DNA of 49,113 bases from NCBI GenBank assembly GCA_018820855.1, contig JAHJNL010000103.1, positions 1-49,113 on the forward strand, written 5' to 3'. This document shows positions 25,152-34,109 of this stretch, piece by piece. A program made the translations under genes and the position numbers. The notes beneath the pieces were generated by a model, which worked only from the letters and a program-made list of their open reading frames with translations, ran no database searches and was not told where the DNA came from. The stretch's first letter is position 1; every line of letters begins with the position of its first letter. Source of the DNA: Pseudomonadota bacterium. GTDB lineage: Bacteria > Desulfobacterota > Desulfobulbia > Desulfobulbales > Desulfocapsaceae.

Positions 25152-25769
25152 ATGTTTACCTGTTCAAAAAAAGAAGAAAGAAAATCTGATGATCAATATC
25201 TGTACCATAGGGGTGGCGATTCTTCATTGAAAACTTCTCTGGACAGCTTGTCTTTTGTCAATTTTTCTTTTGTGCCAAGGTTTAGGTAGAGCTTCCTTTT
25301 AGAAGTTGTATGGTTGCGAGTAGGATTGTTCCTCTTCTTAATATTTGTCGTCAGCAAGATTGGATACTATTTCATTGAAAAATGACACTTTCAAGTCTAG
25401 TCAAGTCAAGTCGAACCACTCACTCAATACCAGTAGGTTGAAAACAGAATGTCCTGATGAAAACATCGGGTTCATGTTAAGGAAGATGCTGTAACTTTAT
25501 GCCTCCGATATTCTATCTTTTTTGATTCCGGTATGAATTCTCATTAATATGAGAAGCGTTCCAGTTCCGGACCCATAGCTTTGTTGTCATGGCATGTTAC
25601 CATGGCATTGCTCTTTTGCCAAAGCAAACAAATTAGAAACTTGAGCTTGAAGCTTACCGAGCTAATATGCTATAGTTCCCATTATTAATGGTCATAGCAG
25701 GCAGGGGAAATTCCGGTTATTAGTCTGCAGGCGTTGATTCTCAATAGCCATCCAATGGAGGTTGCCAAG
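25152..25769. other. Gene-free stretch at the left edge of a likely island
   Basis: About 620 bases without a convincing gene. It holds an inverted repeat TTCTCAT-TAAT-ATGAGAA (25538-25555), short TCAAG direct repeats near 25390-25420 and two ATGGCAT copies near 25590-25610. No tRNA or attachment site is recognisable. Confidence 0.5.
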
Positions 25770-26249
25770 ATGAACAGATGTGGTGGAATTTTTATGGGCA
25801 AAATAATATTTGTCATTGTTGGCGGCATGGTGGCCACGTTCACCGTTGGCGCAGCGGTCAACGCCGCGCAGCTAGCCGATGTTGTTACCGGACCCGGCTC
25901 TGTCGAGTGGGTGCCGATCAATACAGCTGGCGAGGGATATTACACGCTTTCTGTTTCCACTCCCGACGGAACGTTGATCAAAAATTCCTTCGCTACAAAC
26001 GAAATTCCTGTGTACTCGGGTACCGTGGCGGAGCCTTTTGTCGATGGCAATTATGCTTATGAATTAGTCTTGAATCCAGTGCCTCGGGCTGCGGCCAGAC
26101 AGATCAAAGGTGCGATACCGGATGAGAATGGTCGGCCCCGCGATGCCTATTCGAGATCTGCCTCTGTTGTAAATTCCAAGCCTCCTACTCAAACCGGGTC
26201 TTTCACGGTGGTAGATGGCAATGTGATTGATCCCAACACCAAAGAATAA
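25770..26249 (+). CDS. Small secreted protein, tail-fibre cassette partner
   Basis: Exported protein of 159 residues, function unknown. The N terminus has a hydrophobic segment (about 10-30, IIFVIVGGMVATFTVGAAV) ending in AAQLA, a likely signal peptide. The mature part is polar, with a beta-rich region (GEGYYTLSVSTPDGTLI) and a conserved-looking end (QTGSFTVVDGNVIDP). Proteins ending in this way often sit upstream of fibre-like secreted proteins, as here (gap 68 bases), so the two likely work together. The start is placed at 25770 because GGAGG precedes it; the frame is open to 25734. Confidence 0.75.
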   Translation: MNRCGGIFMGKIIFVIVGGMVATFTVGAAVNAAQLADVVTGPGSVEWVPINTAGEGYYTLSVSTPDGTLIKNSFATNEIPVYSGTVAEPFVDGNYAYELVLNPVPRAAARQIKGAIPDENGRPRDAYSRSASVVNSKPPTQTGSFTVVDGNVIDPNTKE

Positions 26250-26317
26250 GCTGGCAACTGTCTCATCGGCTTGATCACATAAACTGAATATCAAAGAATA
26301 ATCCAGGGGTGCCATAA

Positions 26318-27430
26318 ATGAAGAAGATTCGAATCAGTATCAGCATGATTGCACTGGCTTTCGCCTCCGGCGCAGCCCATGCAGATGTCCTGCACTACGA
26401 TGACGTTATTATCACCGGTAGTGAGTGTGTTGGATTTGACTGCATAAACGGAGAAAGTTTTGGGTATTCAACGATAAAACTCAAGGAAAACAACCTTCAG
26501 TTTATGTTTGAAGATACCAGCGCTGGCACTTTTCCTACCAGGGACTGGAAAATTCAGACAAACGATACGACCTCAGGAGGTGCTTCCTATTTCACAATTT
26601 GGGATGTTGATGCTGGAAGAAGACCGTTTACCATTGAGGCCGGTGCACCAGCACACTCCCTGTACGTTGAAGATTATGGACGAGTCGGTCTTGGTACGTC
26701 CATACCCTATGTGGAACTTCACATAAAGGATGGCGATACCCCGACTGTGCGCCTGGATCAAGACGGCTCCAGCGGCTGGGCGGCCCAGAGCTGGGACATA
26801 GCCGGAAATGAGACCAACTTTTTTATCCGGGATGTTACTAATGGTTCCAAATTGCCATTTCGTATTCAACCCGGTACACCGTCCAGTACCTTGAGTCTCA
26901 GATCCGATGGGAGGGTGGGAATCGGAACATGGAGTCCCAGTGCCACCCTTGACATTGAAACGAGTGGGCAGGTCACCATGGAGATGAAAGATACATCCGG
27001 TGAGGCCTGGGATTTTGTTGTAGACTCCACTGGTACCAATGAAGGTTTTTCTATTACCCGGGTCGGCAGTGGTTCTCGTGAGTTTCGTATCGCTAACAAC
27101 GGTAACGTCTACGTAAAAGGAGCTCAGGTACATCCCGACTACGTATTTGAGCCTAATTATAAACTGATACCGTTATCTGATCTGGCGGAGTATGTAACGC
27201 GTGAAAAGCGGTTGCCGGATATGCCGTCAGCCGCAGCAGTTCAGAAAAATGGAGTTAATCTGTCCTCGATGCCGCAGCAGTTGCTCAAAAAGGTTGAAGA
27301 GCTTACCCTGTACACTCTTGATCAGGAGCGTGCCATAAAAGACCAGCAAGGGATTATCGAAGAACTTCGTCTGCGTCTGGCAGCGTTGGAGCAAGATCGT
27401 CAGCCACGTCCAACCGCTGCATCTAATTGA
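26318..27430 (+). CDS. Secreted fibre-like protein with GxGIGT repeats and C-terminal coiled coil
   Basis: Signal peptide (1-22, cleavage after AHA). The main part contains repeats seen in tail-fibre and adhesin-like proteins: GRVGLGTSIPYVELHI (about 124-139) and GRVGIGTWSPSATLDI (about 204-219), alternating with SWDI/NFFIRD beta segments. The C-terminal 90 residues (DYVFEPNYKLIPLSDLAEYV) have the YxF-EPxYKLxPL...LPxxPS pattern, then a helical coiled coil (LLKKVEELTLYTLDQERAI). This ending resembles trimerising domains of S74-like fibres, but without visible peptidase catalytic residues. Surface exposure or secretion is likely; the target is unknown. Confidence 0.82.
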   Translation: MKKIRISISMIALAFASGAAHADVLHYDDVIITGSECVGFDCINGESFGYSTIKLKENNLQFMFEDTSAGTFPTRDWKIQTNDTTSGGASYFTIWDVDAGRRPFTIEAGAPAHSLYVEDYGRVGLGTSIPYVELHIKDGDTPTVRLDQDGSSGWAAQSWDIAGNETNFFIRDVTNGSKLPFRIQPGTPSSTLSLRSDGRVGIGTWSPSATLDIETSGQVTMEMKDTSGEAWDFVVDSTGTNEGFSITRVGSGSREFRIANNGNVYVKGAQVHPDYVFEPNYKLIPLSDLAEYVTREKRLPDMPSAAAVQKNGVNLSSMPQQLLKKVEELTLYTLDQERAIKDQQGIIEELRLRLAALEQDRQPRPTAASN

Positions 27431-27443
27431 TGATGTAACCTTA

Positions 27444-27477
27444 AACCCGTGCTGGCACAACAATGCCAGCACGGGTT
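27444..27477. terminator. 14-bp hairpin between convergent genes
   Basis: AACCCGTGCTGGCA and its exact complement around a CAACAA loop, 13 bases after the fibre gene stop. No T run follows, so efficiency is uncertain. Confidence 0.65.
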
Positions 27478-27538
27478 ATGCCCCTTACTGAACCGTAGAG
27501 GGGCGACCGTATAGTCGCTGCAGATTTCTAGTATGGAA

Positions 27539-28453
27539 TTATTTCCTCTTACGGAACAGAATTTCCCATCCTCCCATCATATTCCAGAAATAATCTCTGG
27601 GATGTGCTCTGAATCGGTTTTCCAAGTGAGCCGGAAATTTTAATGTATGCGCCACGCAGCTTCGCAGCCATTCTTTTCCAGAAAAACCGGAGGCCACCAT
27701 GGATGGTTGGGACACTAAAATATCCAATGGGTACGAATATCTTTCAGCCACTCGGTTCCAGAAGGAAGGACCAATGTCGTGGACGTGCATAGGATATTTA
27801 AGAGGATATCGTCGAAAGAGCTTTTTCAGCGGTGACACAAACGGAGTTCGAACATAGAGCGTTCCTTCTTTAGCCAACAGGTCAAACAGCTCTTGAATCA
27901 ATTGGTGTGCCTCGGGTACGTGTTCGATGATGGCGCTGGCCAAAATGATGTCGAATTCCTGATTCTTGACTGCTGTTAATCTGGTTTCGGAACGAAACGT
28001 AAAGAAGTTGTTCTCTTCACTCTTTTCCTGGTTGAAGTCAACCAGAGTTATTTCAAAGTTTGTTTTCGGATAGATTTGTCGTAATCTTTTCACCAAAACT
28101 TTGGCCAATGTACCATCTCCTCCTCCGAAATCGAGTAGTGTCAGCGTCGGTTTCAAGTTTTCGGGTAGAAGTTGAGCAATATGCCTGCTAAGCCCATCTG
28201 GACGGCCGACCGTTACTTTTGTTTGGCTTTCGTTGTAATAGTCCCGGTAATAAGACTCCAGAAACTGTTCCGTTGGCATCATAGAGGCAGAATAAGCTTT
28301 ACACTCATTGCAGAAGAGCCATTGGATTAAAGGGTTTTGCTGGATAGTAAAGATAGGATCTCGTTTTGTCTTGGAAAGGCAGAGCGGACAAAAAGAGGTT
28401 GCGTCGATTAAATCAGTCAGAGTGAGCTGTATCTTTGTTCTGCGTTTGGTCAT
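27539..28453 (-). CDS. Zinc-ribbon class I SAM-dependent methyltransferase
   Basis: Methyltransferase of 304 residues. An N-terminal zinc ribbon (CPLC and CNEC) is followed by a Methyltransf_23-type Rossmann domain with motif I LLDFGGGDGTLAKVL and IEHVPEAHQLIQEL. This layout is common in methyltransferases of cell-surface or sugar-modification clusters, so glycan or surface modification is plausible; the substrate is unknown. It lies alone inside the gene-poor island, convergent with the fibre gene, which may link it to surface functions. Confidence 0.85.
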   Translation of the reverse strand: MTKRRTKIQLTLTDLIDATSFCPLCLSKTKRDPIFTIQQNPLIQWLFCNECKAYSASMMPTEQFLESYYRDYYNESQTKVTVGRPDGLSRHIAQLLPENLKPTLTLLDFGGGDGTLAKVLVKRLRQIYPKTNFEITLVDFNQEKSEENNFFTFRSETRLTAVKNQEFDIILASAIIEHVPEAHQLIQELFDLLAKEGTLYVRTPFVSPLKKLFRRYPLKYPMHVHDIGPSFWNRVAERYSYPLDILVSQPSMVASGFSGKEWLRSCVAHTLKFPAHLENRFRAHPRDYFWNMMGGWEILFRKRK

Positions 28454-28843
28454 GATTTTTAATAATCGACCTGTAATGTCGATGTGACAATGAGTGGATA
28501 GTAGGCTAATGGTTTTTGCCAGGAAAAGCTCTTCTCGTCAATATGCATGTACCTGCCAAGTCAATACCATGCCGCATAGTGTCAACCGACATTGACACGG
28601 TTAAAATCGATGCGTGTGAAAAAAAACGAGAAAGGCCCAAATGTAAATCGACTCCGGTCAGCAAGAATATCATCAGATGTCGCGAGTGATTGCGTCTTGT
28701 TGGGGCTTGATTGCACTGCTTCGTATGTTAAGCCATAGTTCTTTGTTCAAGACAATATGAATGGGAATTTGATAACCCATAGTTGCAGTAAAGCAGTATT
28801 GGGTCTTCATTGAAACTACAACGTAAGGGTTGATAGGGAACAC
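28454..28843. other. Gene-free stretch with operator-like palindrome
   Basis: No gene seen in 390 bases. GTGTCAA (28579-28585) and TTGACAC (28592-28598) form a perfect 7-bp inverted repeat with a 6-base spacer, about 126 bases upstream of the methyltransferase start, suitable for a dimeric regulator. No attachment site or tRNA recognised. Confidence 0.45.
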
Positions 28844-30199
28844 TCAATACTTTCTTACCAATCTGGCCCCGAAGAAGCCGTCAATTTCCGGACCGGGCAG
28901 AGGGGCAAAACAGCCTTTTTTGATGAGAGCGCGGGCTGCTGGAGGCAGGTGTTCAGTGCAGTCTTCAAGGGAAAAGTTTTCATTGGCAGCCAGAAAGTAT
29001 TTGATGACTTCCTGGTTTTCTTCTTCTTCCAGAGAGCAGGTGGCATAGACAAGTATTCCTTGGGGACGGAGAAGCGGGGCTGCTGTCTGCAGGAGATCGA
29101 GTTGGGTCTGTTGGTAGCCGGGCAGATCTTCCGGTCTCCTGTTCCAGCGGATGTCAGGGTGGCGTCCGGTAACGCCGGTGCCGGAACAGGGGGCATCCAC
29201 AAGAATTCCGTGAAAGCGTGTGCGGCAGTCGGCACTGAAATCCTGGAGGCTGCCGGGGAAAAGGTGAATTCGTTGTTCAGCATGCAGCCTGGCCATGTTT
29301 TCTCGAAATTTTCCCTGTCGCTCTTTTTCCGGTTCAACGGCTGTTACTCTGGCCTGGACAGGTTGGCAAAGCTGATGGATGACACTGGTCTTGCCGCCCA
29401 TGCCGGCACAGCCGTCTAGATATGCCCCTTGCGGCGTCATGGGGCCAAGGAGTCCGGCCAGGAGTTGAGCGCCCTGGTCCTGAATCTGAAAAGCCCCTTC
29501 CGGATATCCAGGTAGCCTGCTTACCCTGCCGTGATAGTTGTCGAGGATCAGGGCGTCTTCACTGTATTTCCCTTTTCGTGCCGAAATCCCGGCATTGACC
29601 AGTGTCTTGAGCAGTTCGTCGCGTTCAGTGATACACCTGTTGGCCTGCAGGGTCAGGGGAGGTTGCGCATTGTTTTGTCGGCAGATACTGATTGTTTCCT
29701 CAAGACCGAAGCGCTTTTCCCAGCGTTTAGTCAACCACTGGGGGTGATTGAGGATTGGTTGTGCGGAGCCTTCAAGCAGTGCTTGCAATTCATCCCGCTT
29801 GCGGATGGAATTTCTCAGTACTCCGTTGACAAATCCCTGTAGTTGTTTGGGAAGGTGCGCTGCCTGCAAGGCCTTGACCGACTCGTTGACGGCAGCGGAT
29901 TCGGGAATCCTATCCAGAAAGAAAATTTGATAGAGTCCAACAGTCAGGGCCTCATGGACAAAGGGTTTGAGCTTTGTGAGAGGCTGCGTGCAGAGATTTT
30001 GCAGGATGAAATCCAGCGATTGCCGCAGGCGGAGTATGCCGTTGATGATGTTGGTTGCCAGCTGGCGATCATCATCACTGAGATTGTATCGGGAGATCAG
30101 CCCGGTGAAGATTCCATTCACCGGTTTTCGACTCTTTTGCAATTGGCACAGGGTTTCTATGGCAACAAAACGAGCGGTTTTGGCAGGCACGGTAGGCAA
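28844..30199 (-). CDS. rsmB: 16S rRNA (cytosine(967)-C(5))-methyltransferase RsmB
   Basis: Methylates C967 of 16S rRNA. 451 residues: an N-terminal NusB-like RNA-binding domain (about 1-140) and a SAM-dependent catalytic domain with DGCAGMGGKT as motif I. Both catalytic cysteines are present, in DAPCSGTGV and YATCSLEEEEN. Start MPTVPAKTARFVAIETL is normal for the family. The gene follows the response regulator by 11 bases on the same strand and is therefore probably co-transcribed with it. Confidence 0.95.
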   Translation of the reverse strand: MPTVPAKTARFVAIETLCQLQKSRKPVNGIFTGLISRYNLSDDDRQLATNIINGILRLRQSLDFILQNLCTQPLTKLKPFVHEALTVGLYQIFFLDRIPESAAVNESVKALQAAHLPKQLQGFVNGVLRNSIRKRDELQALLEGSAQPILNHPQWLTKRWEKRFGLEETISICRQNNAQPPLTLQANRCITERDELLKTLVNAGISARKGKYSEDALILDNYHGRVSRLPGYPEGAFQIQDQGAQLLAGLLGPMTPQGAYLDGCAGMGGKTSVIHQLCQPVQARVTAVEPEKERQGKFRENMARLHAEQRIHLFPGSLQDFSADCRTRFHGILVDAPCSGTGVTGRHPDIRWNRRPEDLPGYQQTQLDLLQTAAPLLRPQGILVYATCSLEEEENQEVIKYFLAANENFSLEDCTEHLPPAARALIKKGCFAPLPGPEIDGFFGARLVRKY

Positions 30200-30210
30200 G
30201 AGGGCAGGAT

Positions 30211-30591
30211 TCAGGAAGTTGTAAGGTTATCAATGGCAGCGATGAGCTCTTCCACTGGTGATCCCTTGGAGATCAGGGGGGACTCACCTTCTCCTTGGCC
30301 CAGATTTTTTGCTTCCTCGGGAGTGACCATTCCGGAAAGATAGAGAATGGGAATAGCTGATGTGCTGGGTTCCGCAGCCAACGCGGATCCGATTTCAACG
30401 CCATGGATGCCGGGCATGTTGATGTCGAGAATGGCAAGATCAGGGAGTTCCCGGCGAATGATGGACAAGGCTTCGTCGCTACGGGTGGTGTAAGTGACGT
30501 CGATCCGTCCTGTATCTTCAAGCTGCATTTTCAGCAGTTCACAGGCATCCTGGTCGTCGTCGATTAGTACAATGCGGGTTTGCTGGCCCAT
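30211..30591 (-). CDS. Single-domain response regulator
   Basis: Stand-alone receiver of 126 residues without output domain. Acidic pocket DDDQD near the N terminus, phosphorylatable Asp in LAILDINMPG, Ser in YLSGMV and Lys in SPLISKGSP complete the set. An optimal AAAGGAGGT site precedes the ATG. It lies 92 bases downstream of the hybrid histidine kinase on the same strand, so the kinase phosphorelay is the probable phosphoryl source. Confidence 0.9.
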   Translation of the reverse strand: MGQQTRIVLIDDDQDACELLKMQLEDTGRIDVTYTTRSDEALSIIRRELPDLAILDINMPGIHGVEIGSALAAEPSTSAIPILYLSGMVTPEEAKNLGQGEGESPLISKGSPVEELIAAIDNLTTS

Positions 30592-30683
30592 GGTTAGACC
30601 TCCTTTTGGTCAGGGTGAAGTCGGATTGTATCTTTCTATCAATATGTTATTGAAAATGGAAGGAACAAATGGAAAAGAAAAAA

Positions 30684-32621
30684 TTATGCGTTGTTACTCT
30701 TTTTCGTTTGCGGGACTACGTATTCGATTTCCACTGTCTCCAGATAGGTTTTGATTCTTGAGATAAGTTGTTGTGCCAGCTCCACGTCGGAGTTCCTGGC
30801 GGCCTGTTCGAGTTCGAGGCAGGTGTCTCCAAGTTCTTTAAATCCATACATCCAGGAGGTCCCCTTAACGGTGTGGGCCTGTTTCTGCAACTCTTTCAGG
30901 TTTTCGCTCTTAATGCTTTGCAGCATGCGTACTGCATCCTCCCGCTTGTGTTGCAGGAAACGGGGGATCAGTTTTTTGAGTTTTTTGTCGAGGGTAATCT
31001 TTGTATTCCCATCTGTTGGCGGGGGCGAAGAGATGGACTCGGCATATTCCTCATTATCCCTGTTGTCTTTTTGGAGTATGAGATGCTTGGAAATGGTTTG
31101 CAGCAAGGTGTTTTTGCGTACTGGTTTGGTCAGGTAGTCACTGCAGCCGGAATCCATACATTTCTTGCGAAAGCGAACAAAAGCATGGGCGGTGAGGGCA
31201 ATAATAGGAGTGGCTTGCAGGCCCTGGTCATGTTCCCATTCCCTGAGGCGCCTGGTTGCCTCGTAACCGTCCATAATCGGCATCTCGATATCCATAAAAA
31301 TAAGATCATATGGTGAGTTGCGAAAGGCATCGACTGCTTCCTGGCCGTTGCTGGCAGTATCTATGGTGAAAGGGGTGTTGCGCAGATAGAGGCAAAGGAG
31401 ATTGCGATTATCCTCGTTGTCATCCACTAGAAGAATACGAGCGGGACTCAGGATCTCGCAGCTGGGCGGAGGAGCTGGTTCTGCAGGGCCAGGCAGAGGA
31501 AAACTGGTTGCCGGTTTGAAACGGCTGGTGAAGAAAAAAACTGATCCCTTCTTGGGAATGCTTTCCAGCCAGATACTTCCACCCATGATTCTTACCAGCT
31601 TCTGACAGATGGTGAGTCCCAGTCCGGTGCCTCCGTATTTCCTGGTCGTCAGGGAGTCGGCCTGGGTAAAGCTTTCAAAAATGAGCTGTTGCTTGTCTTT
31701 CGGGATACCTATGCCGTTGTCTTTGATGGAGAAGAGGAGTGTGCTCAAGGAGTTGCTCTTAACAGCGATTTCAACTGCACCGTTTTCCGTAAATTTGACG
31801 GCATTACCCACCAGATTAATCAGTATCTGACGAAGGCGAGTAGGATCGCTGCTGATAGCGTGGGGGACATCGGAATGGATATGGATGGAGATGTGACTTT
31901 TCTGTTCTGCTGCTCGAACCGAGAGGATGGAAACCACAGAGTTCAGGAGTGTAGGGAGATGAAAATCAATGGATTCTAACTCTGTCTGGCCTGCCTCAAT
32001 CTTGGAGAGGTCTAAAATATCATTAATGATCTCGAGCAGGCTTTCTCCGGCGGAACGAAATATACTGACGTAGTTGTGTTGTTCAACGGTAAGGGGGGTC
32101 TCAGCCAGTACCTCAGCCATACCGATGATGGAATTGAGTGGAGTTCGGATTTCATGACTCATGGAGGCCAGGAATTCACTCTTGGAACGGCTGGCCTCCT
32201 CGGAGAGTCTGGTTAGACGTTTATTCTCCAGGAGCATGTCATAGAGATGGATATGGTTGCGGACCCGAGCCAGAAGTTCCTGCCGGTTAAAGGGTTTGAC
32301 GATATAGTCGTGTCCTCCGGCATTGAAACCTTCGACGATATGTGCTTTGCGTGAGAGCGAGGTGAGAAAGATTACAGGGATATCGGAGAAATCCTCATCT
32401 TGTTTCAATTGGCGGCAGAGGGAAAAACCATCCATGTCTGGCATCATCACATCCAGAAGGATGATGTCTGGGGACTGTGTTCGAATCAGCTCCAGGGCCT
32501 CTTCTGCGCTGCTTGCCGCAATAACAGTGTAATTAACTCCCTGGAGAGTGGTTCGCAGTAGATTCAGGTTGACCTGATTGTCATCAACAATGAGAACAGT
32601 ATGGGAGGGAGAGATTAACAT
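30684..32621 (-). CDS. Hybrid histidine kinase (REC-HisKA-HATPase-REC-Hpt)
   Basis: Cytoplasmic multistep phosphorelay kinase of 645 residues, no membrane segment. Order: receiver 1 (Asp near 57, LLDVMMPD), a short coiled coil, dimerisation domain with phospho-His in SMSHEIRTPLN (about 155), ATPase domain (N box, GIGIPKDK, GTGLGL), receiver 2 (LIFMDIEMPIMDG), and a C-terminal Hpt domain with AHTVKGTS (His near 590). The N-terminal receiver suggests input from another kinase instead of a direct ligand. Downstream target is probably the single-domain regulator that follows. Pathway unknown. Confidence 0.93.
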   Translation of the reverse strand: MLISPSHTVLIVDDNQVNLNLLRTTLQGVNYTVIAASSAEEALELIRTQSPDIILLDVMMPDMDGFSLCRQLKQDEDFSDIPVIFLTSLSRKAHIVEGFNAGGHDYIVKPFNRQELLARVRNHIHLYDMLLENKRLTRLSEEASRSKSEFLASMSHEIRTPLNSIIGMAEVLAETPLTVEQHNYVSIFRSAGESLLEIINDILDLSKIEAGQTELESIDFHLPTLLNSVVSILSVRAAEQKSHISIHIHSDVPHAISSDPTRLRQILINLVGNAVKFTENGAVEIAVKSNSLSTLLFSIKDNGIGIPKDKQQLIFESFTQADSLTTRKYGGTGLGLTICQKLVRIMGGSIWLESIPKKGSVFFFTSRFKPATSFPLPGPAEPAPPPSCEILSPARILLVDDNEDNRNLLCLYLRNTPFTIDTASNGQEAVDAFRNSPYDLIFMDIEMPIMDGYEATRRLREWEHDQGLQATPIIALTAHAFVRFRKKCMDSGCSDYLTKPVRKNTLLQTISKHLILQKDNRDNEEYAESISSPPPTDGNTKITLDKKLKKLIPRFLQHKREDAVRMLQSIKSENLKELQKQAHTVKGTSWMYGFKELGDTCLELEQAARNSDVELAQQLISRIKTYLETVEIEYVVPQTKKSNNA

Positions 32622-32826
32622 GATTGAATTTTATCATAAAACCTCTAAAAAGCACTTAAAAAGAGAAAGAGCTATAGGCTGTATCCTCGTCGAGCCGCGC
32701 TTTTTTAATCTATTAATAGACATTCTTGGGGGCGATTGGTAAGATCTTTTGTAATAAACTGGTTTTTGTAATTAGGTGATGTTTCGTAACCTATCGATAT
32801 TTTTAATCTTAACGGGAGTATGGTAA

Positions 32827-33846
32827 ATGAGAAAGATTACTTGGTCCATTGTGGCTGTAGTTGTGGCTCTTTTCATCTCTGCCGGGATTGCACAGGCATC
32901 TACCAAAGATGAGGTGCAAAAACGCGGGTATCTCCAGTGTGGGGTTTCCACTGGTCTTCCAGGGTTTTCCAACCCGGATGAGAAAGGACACTGGACCGGT
33001 CTTGATGTTGATGTCTGTAAGGCAATTGCCGCAGCAACCTTAGGTGATGCGACCAAGATAAAATATGTTCCTCTGAATGCCAAAGAGCGTTTTACCGCCC
33101 TGCAGTCCGGTGAAATTGATGCCCTGGTACGTGGTACCACCTGGACCCTTACCCGTGACTCTTCCCTTGGCCTGAATTTTACCGGCGTTAACTACTATGA
33201 CGGACAGGGATTCCTGGTCTCCAAAAAAATGGGTGTCAAATCTGCCCTGGAACTTGATGGGGCCGCCGTTTGTATTCAGGGCGGAACCACTACCGAGCTG
33301 AATTTGGCCGACTATTTCAAAGAAAATAAAATGGAGTATAAGCCCGTTGTTTTTGATACCCATGATGCCACGGCCAAGGCCTTTGATAATGGCCGTTGTG
33401 ACGTCCTTACCTCTGATCAATCTCAGCTTTACGGACTGCGTACCCATCTGACCAAACCTGAAGATGCTGTTGTTCTTCCAGAGGTTATTTCCAAAGAACC
33501 CCTGGGACCCGTTGTACGTCAGGGTGATGATGCCTGGTTTAATATAGTCAAGTGGACTCTCAATGCCATGATTGAGGCCGAAGAGATGGGTGTGACCCAG
33601 GCCAATGTCGATGAGATGAAGAACAGCAATAATCCCGGAGTCCGCAGACTGCTCGGTCTGGATGGTATCGGCGGTAAGGGCCTGGGCCTGAACGACGACT
33701 GGGCCTATCAGATCATTAAACAGGTTGGTAACTATGGTGAGGCCTTTGAACGCAATGTCGGAATGAGTTCTCCTTTGAAGATCGAGCGCGGCTTGAACGC
33801 ACTCTGGAGCAAGGGCGGCATTATGTATGCCCCGCCTCTCCGCTAG
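32827..33846 (+). CDS. aapJ: General L-amino acid ABC transporter, substrate-binding protein
   Basis: Periplasmic solute-binding protein of 339 residues, family 3, AapJ/BztA type, binding amino acids broadly. Signal peptide at 1-24 (ending AQAS). The mature start (KDEVQKRGYLQCGVSTGLPGF) and GHWTGLDVDVCKAIAAATLGD are typical, as is LNFTGVNYYDGQGFLV. A GGGAG site precedes the ATG. A strong hairpin follows, so it should be more highly expressed than the permeases 263 bases downstream. Confidence 0.94.
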   Translation: MRKITWSIVAVVVALFISAGIAQASTKDEVQKRGYLQCGVSTGLPGFSNPDEKGHWTGLDVDVCKAIAAATLGDATKIKYVPLNAKERFTALQSGEIDALVRGTTWTLTRDSSLGLNFTGVNYYDGQGFLVSKKMGVKSALELDGAAVCIQGGTTTELNLADYFKENKMEYKPVVFDTHDATAKAFDNGRCDVLTSDQSQLYGLRTHLTKPEDAVVLPEVISKEPLGPVVRQGDDAWFNIVKWTLNAMIEAEEMGVTQANVDEMKNSNNPGVRRLLGLDGIGGKGLGLNDDWAYQIIKQVGNYGEAFERNVGMSSPLKIERGLNALWSKGGIMYAPPLR

Positions 33847-33861
33847 TTCAGCTCTAAGCTG

Positions 33862-33897
33862 AAAAAGGGACGTTTTCTCAGGAAAGCGTCCCTTTTT
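33862..33897 (+). terminator. Strong terminator/attenuator after the binding-protein gene
   Basis: A 16-bp stem with TCAG loop: AAAAAGGGACG (33862-33872) against CGTCCCTTTTT (33887-33897), continued inside by TTTTC / GAAAG with one wobble. It lies between aapJ and aapQ and would leave excess binding-protein mRNA. Confidence 0.9.
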
Positions 33898-34109
33898 CAT
33901 TTTGTAATATGCTTCATCGGGGATCCCGCTGATTTTGTCCAACTATCGTCCTGCTAGAGTTTGACAGTGACACAGAGCCCCCGGATAAGTGGCGCATAAC
34001 GAAGGCTTTGCCAGCCCTGTACATCTATGGCCCGCTATGTGAACGGGATTAATTGGGTGAAAGTGGGTGCTGGTGAACTCTTAAGTTCATTTCTTGTTTC
34101 TTTACTGCT

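Noticed and set aside
25390-25420. TCAAG short repeats as an attachment site
   Set aside because: Too short and irregular; no integrase or tRNA nearby and no matching copy at the other island edge.
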